From assembly GCA_028753945.1 (NCBI GenBank), contig JAPNXP010000004.1, forward strand, positions 2,852,001 through 2,916,000: DNA of 64,000 bases, written 5' to 3'. A program made the position numbers and the translations under genes. This DNA is from Hexactinellida sp. DTS-2022. Its lineage: Eukaryota > Porifera > Hexactinellida. Position 1 is the first letter of the stretch. Each line of letters opens with the position of its first letter. Below are positions 60,163 through 64,000 of this stretch, in pieces. The notes under the pieces were generated by a model, which did no database searches, had not been told where the DNA came from, and saw only the letters and a list, made by a program, of their open reading frames with translations.

Positions 60163-60579
60163 CAGTAGAACCTGCATAATCCGACACGTTGGGAAGAGAT
60201 ATATCTACCGGATTAAGGCGAATTCCGGATTATAGTGGGCATACCTGCCAACCTATTTGAGTAGTATCCCTGTACGGAGCTCCAATTTCCCCCTGTACAT
60301 TGGAAAAAATCTCTGTACACCCAAAAAATTTTATCTCGCTTATGTAGGGAAATTTCCCTACATGTGCGAGATAAACACTATAAGATTGATTAGGAATTGT
60401 TACTTTAACAAAATGCTACATTTTGAGAGTAAAGACATTTTTTAGGTTTATTTGACCTACAATCATTAATTTTGTCCCGACTTAAAATCCCTGTACAAAT
60501 GTAATAATTCCCTGTACTGTACAGGGAATCCCTGTACGGTTGGCAGGTATGAGTGGGTCGGATCACGCAGCTTCTACTA
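60163..60579. mobile_element. 417 bp Tigger-type MITE, TA TSD, with nested insert
   Basis: The ends CAGTAGAACCTGCATAATCC and TAGTAGAAGCTGCGTGATCC (complement) are inverted repeats with TA on both sides (60161-60162 and 60580-60581). Without the 312 bp inner element it is only about 100 bp. It lies in the presumed intron of the protease gene. Confidence 0.82.
60240..60551. mobile_element. 312 bp CATACCTGCC-family MITE, 6 bp TSD
   Basis: It begins CATACCTGCCAACC and ends GGTTGGCAGGTATG. AGTGGG lies on both sides (60234-60239 and 60552-60557). The subterminal words TACAGGGAATCCCTGTAC match the copies in the 54 kb stack. Confidence 0.88.
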
Positions 60580-61919
60580 TATAGAGTTTAATTTAATATT
60601 AATTTTTGTATATTCTAGATGGTAGGTATTGGTCAAAGAGATCATGTCCCAAATGGTGGGATCCAACTATCGAGTTTCGCAACCTTAAATCTGGATATAG
60701 TAAAGATATGCTGATAAAACTGACTTTAGCGTACAGAGCATCTCATTCTCTTACTTCTCCGATACGGGATAGATCACCTTATTCATCCCCTGCACATACC
60801 TTAGAATCTTATCCGAGTTCTCCATTATTGTCACCCCATCTGGTTTCTCAGATGTCAACAATTCTCCGCAACGTATAACACCGGATTCCACACATTCTAC
60901 TGTATCGGACTCCAGCTTATTTCAGGCTGCTGATTCTGACAGTTCAAATTTAGGCCAAGAGGTCGAGATATACGCAGATAGTTTGGATGGTAGTGACAGT
61001 AAGTGTAGCAGCGAACAACCCGAACCTTATTTTCCCGCCCGAAAGAGTATTTTTGAACCTCAAACAATAATAACTGTAAACCGCGACGACGACCTTGCAA
61101 CTGCTTTGAGTGAACTATCGGATAAAGATACTCTACTTACGGATACTACAATTCACGCGTTCATGGTATGTTAAATTTATTCGATTTCATCGGAATTCTT
61201 ACGCTAGCGTCTTATAAATTGCTAAAATAGTTTGGTTATTCATTAATCTTTTTTCATAGACTATTCTCCGTAATCAATTCCCTCGTGTTCGTGGCCTCCA
61301 AAACATTATTGAGAGTTATGCTGCTTATAAACCTCATCCACGAAATAGTATCCAAATTCATCATGACAACTCTAGGACACATTGGCTGGTTTCCTGTGCC
61401 GATCGTAATGGTGTGGTTAATGTATTTGATTCAATGTTTGATAAAACTACAGAGGAAGTTGATATCCAATTATCACAGATTTACCCTCAGAAACATTGGT
61501 TCAAGTATGTTAGACAGGAATTGCAACAACAAGTAGGCCCATCAGATTGTGGGTTATTCGCTACAGCTGTTTGCACGGCTCTTGTTATTGAAGTAAACCC
61601 TTCACAATGTGCATGGGATCAAAGCCAAATGCGCTCCCATCTGTCGAAATGTTTAATTCAACAAGATTTATCTCTGTTTCCAACACTTAAGAAGGCAATT
61701 CTTGTTCAAGTTATAAATAGGAAGTCTATGTCTTTCCGTTTGTATTGTTCATGTGCATGCCTGAATTTTTTAGTCAATACATGACCCAATGTATTGACTG
61801 CAAGAATTGGTTTCACAATCCCTGAGTCAATCTCCCTGATGCAAACCTAAAATGTAGTAACTTTACAGAAGTGTTTAAATGTCCTAATTGTAGCCCTATA
61901 GTTTGTTAATTGTAGTTCT

Positions 61920-61925
61920 TTTATT
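61920..61925 (-). terminator. Polyadenylation signal of the KDZ gene
   Basis: AATAAA on the minus strand, about 25 bases after the TAA stop at 61949. The position is usual for a compact 3' end. No equivalent AATAAA follows the + strand protease gene before the two genes meet. Confidence 0.5.
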
Positions 61926-61948
61926 TGGATAATGTATTACATTGTATA

Positions 61949-63771
61949 TTATAATTTATTTAATGTTTCTCTGTTGGTTTGACTTAGGAAATAACGAGTT
62001 GTATAGAATATATTTTCCACTTTCATATAAGACAACTGTGGAGAAATACACCGTAATCTAGAGTATAGCTGTTCACAGACTTGGGAGTTGATAGTTTTAA
62101 TTTCTCTTGTTTGAATACTTCGCATTGAGTAGCCTGGATTGCACTTGTGGTTGATGGAGTGAAATCGGTCAATCAAAAAAGTTGTCTTTCGAAATTGTCT
62201 TGGATCTCTAAAAGCCCAAATAGTTTAGTTTACAAGCAAATACGTATACAAGTACATAATGGTTATAGTGATAATTTGTACTGTACATATATACAATTAA
62301 TAATTAAAGTACTTAGTTACATTATTAGACATGTGTTGTGTAGATTGCACGCATTATCGTATATTAGGGGTATCATAAAGTACTGCATCAAAATGTTGAA
62401 GATTGTAACAGTCGATTCCCCTGAAGTCAGTATTTTAAAACCATAACATATACCATGACGGCAAGACATGGTTACCATTCCGGGGGATAGGATCTTATGT
62501 TTCGGATAAGTTTTCTTACATCCTTGTTTATCTTTTCGATTTTCAAGATCATAATTTGGCAATCTAAATAAATTAAACAATGGTTATACAAAACTATTAG
62601 ATTAACCTAATACATTACTCACCTGTATTGTTGTTCAAAAGCTGGAAAATAGTTGAAGTATTCCTGCTCAACGTAGACGCGAACAGGCTTTCTGGTTCTG
62701 CTAGTGTATAAATTTTCTACCTTATCAATTATTTTTAATAACAAACCGGAAACTAAAGGATGGAGACGGATTAATTCTGACGGCATTACTTGCACTTCGT
62801 AAGATAGAAAAAGAGGTTTGAAGTTTACCATTTTATTGTACAGCAGATCAATCACGCAAACTTTTCTCGGTATACCAACTGATAAATCGACAAATAATGC
62901 TAATTCTTCCTCATCCAAAATTGAAAACTGAAAAACTCCAGAAATAGGCTGAGTTGTAGACAGTTAGCTAAGAATCAATGAAACATGCTTATTAATAGGT
63001 TTATAGGTCATGTTTCCTCCGCTGTTAATAACAGTGTAACTGTTGGCTACATATTCATTAAAACATCCAGGGTCAAGATCCACCATTAAAATCCCGAATG
63101 CTTGTGGCGATAACCCATCTGTTGAGTAGTGTTGTAACGCTCTTCGCAGCTTGCTATTTGTGATCCATACGCGATTTTCCATTGGTATGTGCGCTATTTG
63201 GATATCTTCTTTCGGAACAGATTCAGTGGGAATTTCTTTATTAGCAGTTACACAAATTGGACAGGAAAAACACCGAGAATAATCAATAGCACTGAGTCTA
63301 AGGTAAGCATTCCAAGCTAAATGCATCGTGTGATACTTGAGAAAGTTGGTACTTCCCATTCTCTTCAATTTATTGTTTTTGGCACTATTAAGATTAAGAA
63401 AGTGATTATAGTAAAAAGTTCACCAACTTATAATTGCAAAATATTGAACTAAAATTACTATCTCTTTAAAATAAATACCTGACAAATGCATAAAGTGGAT
63501 TTCTTGCAGTCCTCATTAGTTCGCTATACTCATACAGCAGCCCGTAATGGATCAAGTAGTGGTCATTTAGGTTTAAGAGAAGATGTTCATGGCCTTGATA
63601 GCCTTGCTCACATTTACAAGGGCCATCACAGATTGATGTATAAACTAAATATATAATGTTAGTAACTATACTATTAAGCAGCACATAGAATGATAAATAC
63701 ATACCTCGGTGTTTGGGTAATAGTATTACGTCGCTTTCTGTATAAAGAATAATTCCTTTATGATGGGGCAC
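61949..63771 (-). CDS. KDZ-type transposase, multi-exon, 5' incomplete
   Basis: A minus-strand gene with introns at 63645-63704, 63385-63478, 62564-62622 and 62208-62320 (60, 94, 59 and 113 bp), all GT-AG. It matches the Kyakuja-Dileera-Zisupton transposase family. Landmarks in order: CDGPCKCEQGYQGHEHLLLN (cysteine cluster), SELMRTARNPLYAFVR, KYHTMHLAWNAYLRLSAIDY, CFSCPIC, YFNYFPAFEQQYR, LPNYDLENRKDKQGCKKTYP, LSPGMVTMSCRHGICYGFK, SGEST, LIYDNACNLHNTC, DPRQFRKTTFLIDRFHSINH, CNPGYS, INSQVCEQLYSRL. It ends at TAA 61949, with AATAAA about 25 bases further on (61925-61920). One TAA in phase at 62964-62966 is the only clear lesion, unless a non-standard intron removes it. The reading frame continues upstream to at least about 63790, so the N-terminus may lie outside the window. 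It is tail-to-tail with the Ulp1-like gene, 164 bp apart. Confidence 0.82.
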
Positions 63772-64000
63772 AGTGGGGCAAATACACCGATTAAGTGGAA
63801 AATTTTATATAAATAGAACTGCTCCTTAGCATTTTATTCTGATTCTGCACATTTTCATATCTATAAATTCAAAAAGTCGGCGAGTAGTAGTGATTTTATT
63901 AGGGTTACGATATCAATAAATGCAGCGTTTCAAGTATGAGCTCAAAATGATGATGAATTCACTAAAAAGTCGCTAAATATAACTTGTCAGAAATTTCAAT

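Larger units (their letters stand above)
59728..61784 (+). pseudogene. Ulp1/SENP-like (C48) cysteine protease gene, damaged
   Basis: C48 proteases cut SUMO or ubiquitin-like tags, and copies of them are carried by several DNA transposon groups. The first exon (ATG 59728) reads KGNAKEHLFAAVQSFTQLTG, meets an in-frame TAG at 59839-59841, and continues in phase as a Pro/Ser-rich stretch to a donor-like GTAGGT at 60121. A Tigger-type MITE lies in the following gap. The next frame (about 60621) has DGRYWSKRSCPKWWDP, then a Ser-rich acidic stretch that changes frame near 60830. A 94 bp GT-AG intron (61166-61259) keeps phase. The last exon holds the protease: GLQNIIESYAAY, IQIHHDN, His-Trp (61380), Asp (FDS, 61428), Gln and Cys in QQQVGPSDCGLF (Cys at 61548). 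The catalytic exon looks intact; the upstream part is broken. Confidence 0.75.

Overview
The window is AT-rich animal DNA that is almost entirely repeats and transposable elements. I see one host-type gene: a eukaryotic DNA topoisomerase I (type IB) in a single long exon at 50.4-52.5 kb. GT-AG introns, THAP/P, hAT, Tigger, FLYWCH-MULE and KDZ transposons and dense nested MITEs point to a metazoan, probably an invertebrate. Predicted introns of about 59-113 bp, all inside transposon genes, fit a compact genome such as a tunicate, but the species is a guess.

Layout. (1) 1-24102 and 25512-27361: satellite A, a 77-79 bp tandem repeat (over 300 monomers) with large nested block duplications, split by a 1.4 kb non-coding TIR element. 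(2) 27362-32800: satellite B, units of about 170-180 bp mixed with units of about 76 bp. It is interrupted by a nested stack: a CAGAG-TIR element with 8 bp TSDs containing a broken THAP/P-element-like transposon, which itself contains a small MITE. A second MITE (30527-30804) sits beside the stack. (3) 32.8-41.2 kb: a MITE, a broken ORF with a 2A-like motif, a Tigger derivative, and tandem units of about 854 bp that each carry a long hairpin. (4) 41.2-43.5 kb: a decayed FLYWCH-MULE transposase between two blocks of a palindromic minisatellite. (5) 43.8-50.2 kb: nested hAT and Tc1/mariner-type MITEs, a 1.39 kb TA-flanked element, and a foldback element with arms of about 500 bp. (6) 50.4-52.5 kb: TOP1. 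(7) 52.8-59.3 kb: a second foldback, a 33 bp minisatellite split by a self-nested MITE stack, a second copy of the 1.39 kb element, a broken hAT transposase and a palindrome cluster. (8) 59.7-64 kb: a broken Ulp1/C48-like protease gene (+ strand) facing tail-to-tail a multi-exon KDZ transposase gene (- strand) that runs toward the right edge.

The last region is probably one large DNA transposon of the Kyakuja-Dileera-Zisupton type with two genes. It is the best candidate here for an under-described system. Apart from it and TOP1 I found no functional gene network. No tRNA, rRNA, CRISPR array, operon or prokaryotic signal was seen. Everything is by eye, so exact repeat boundaries may be off by a few bases.
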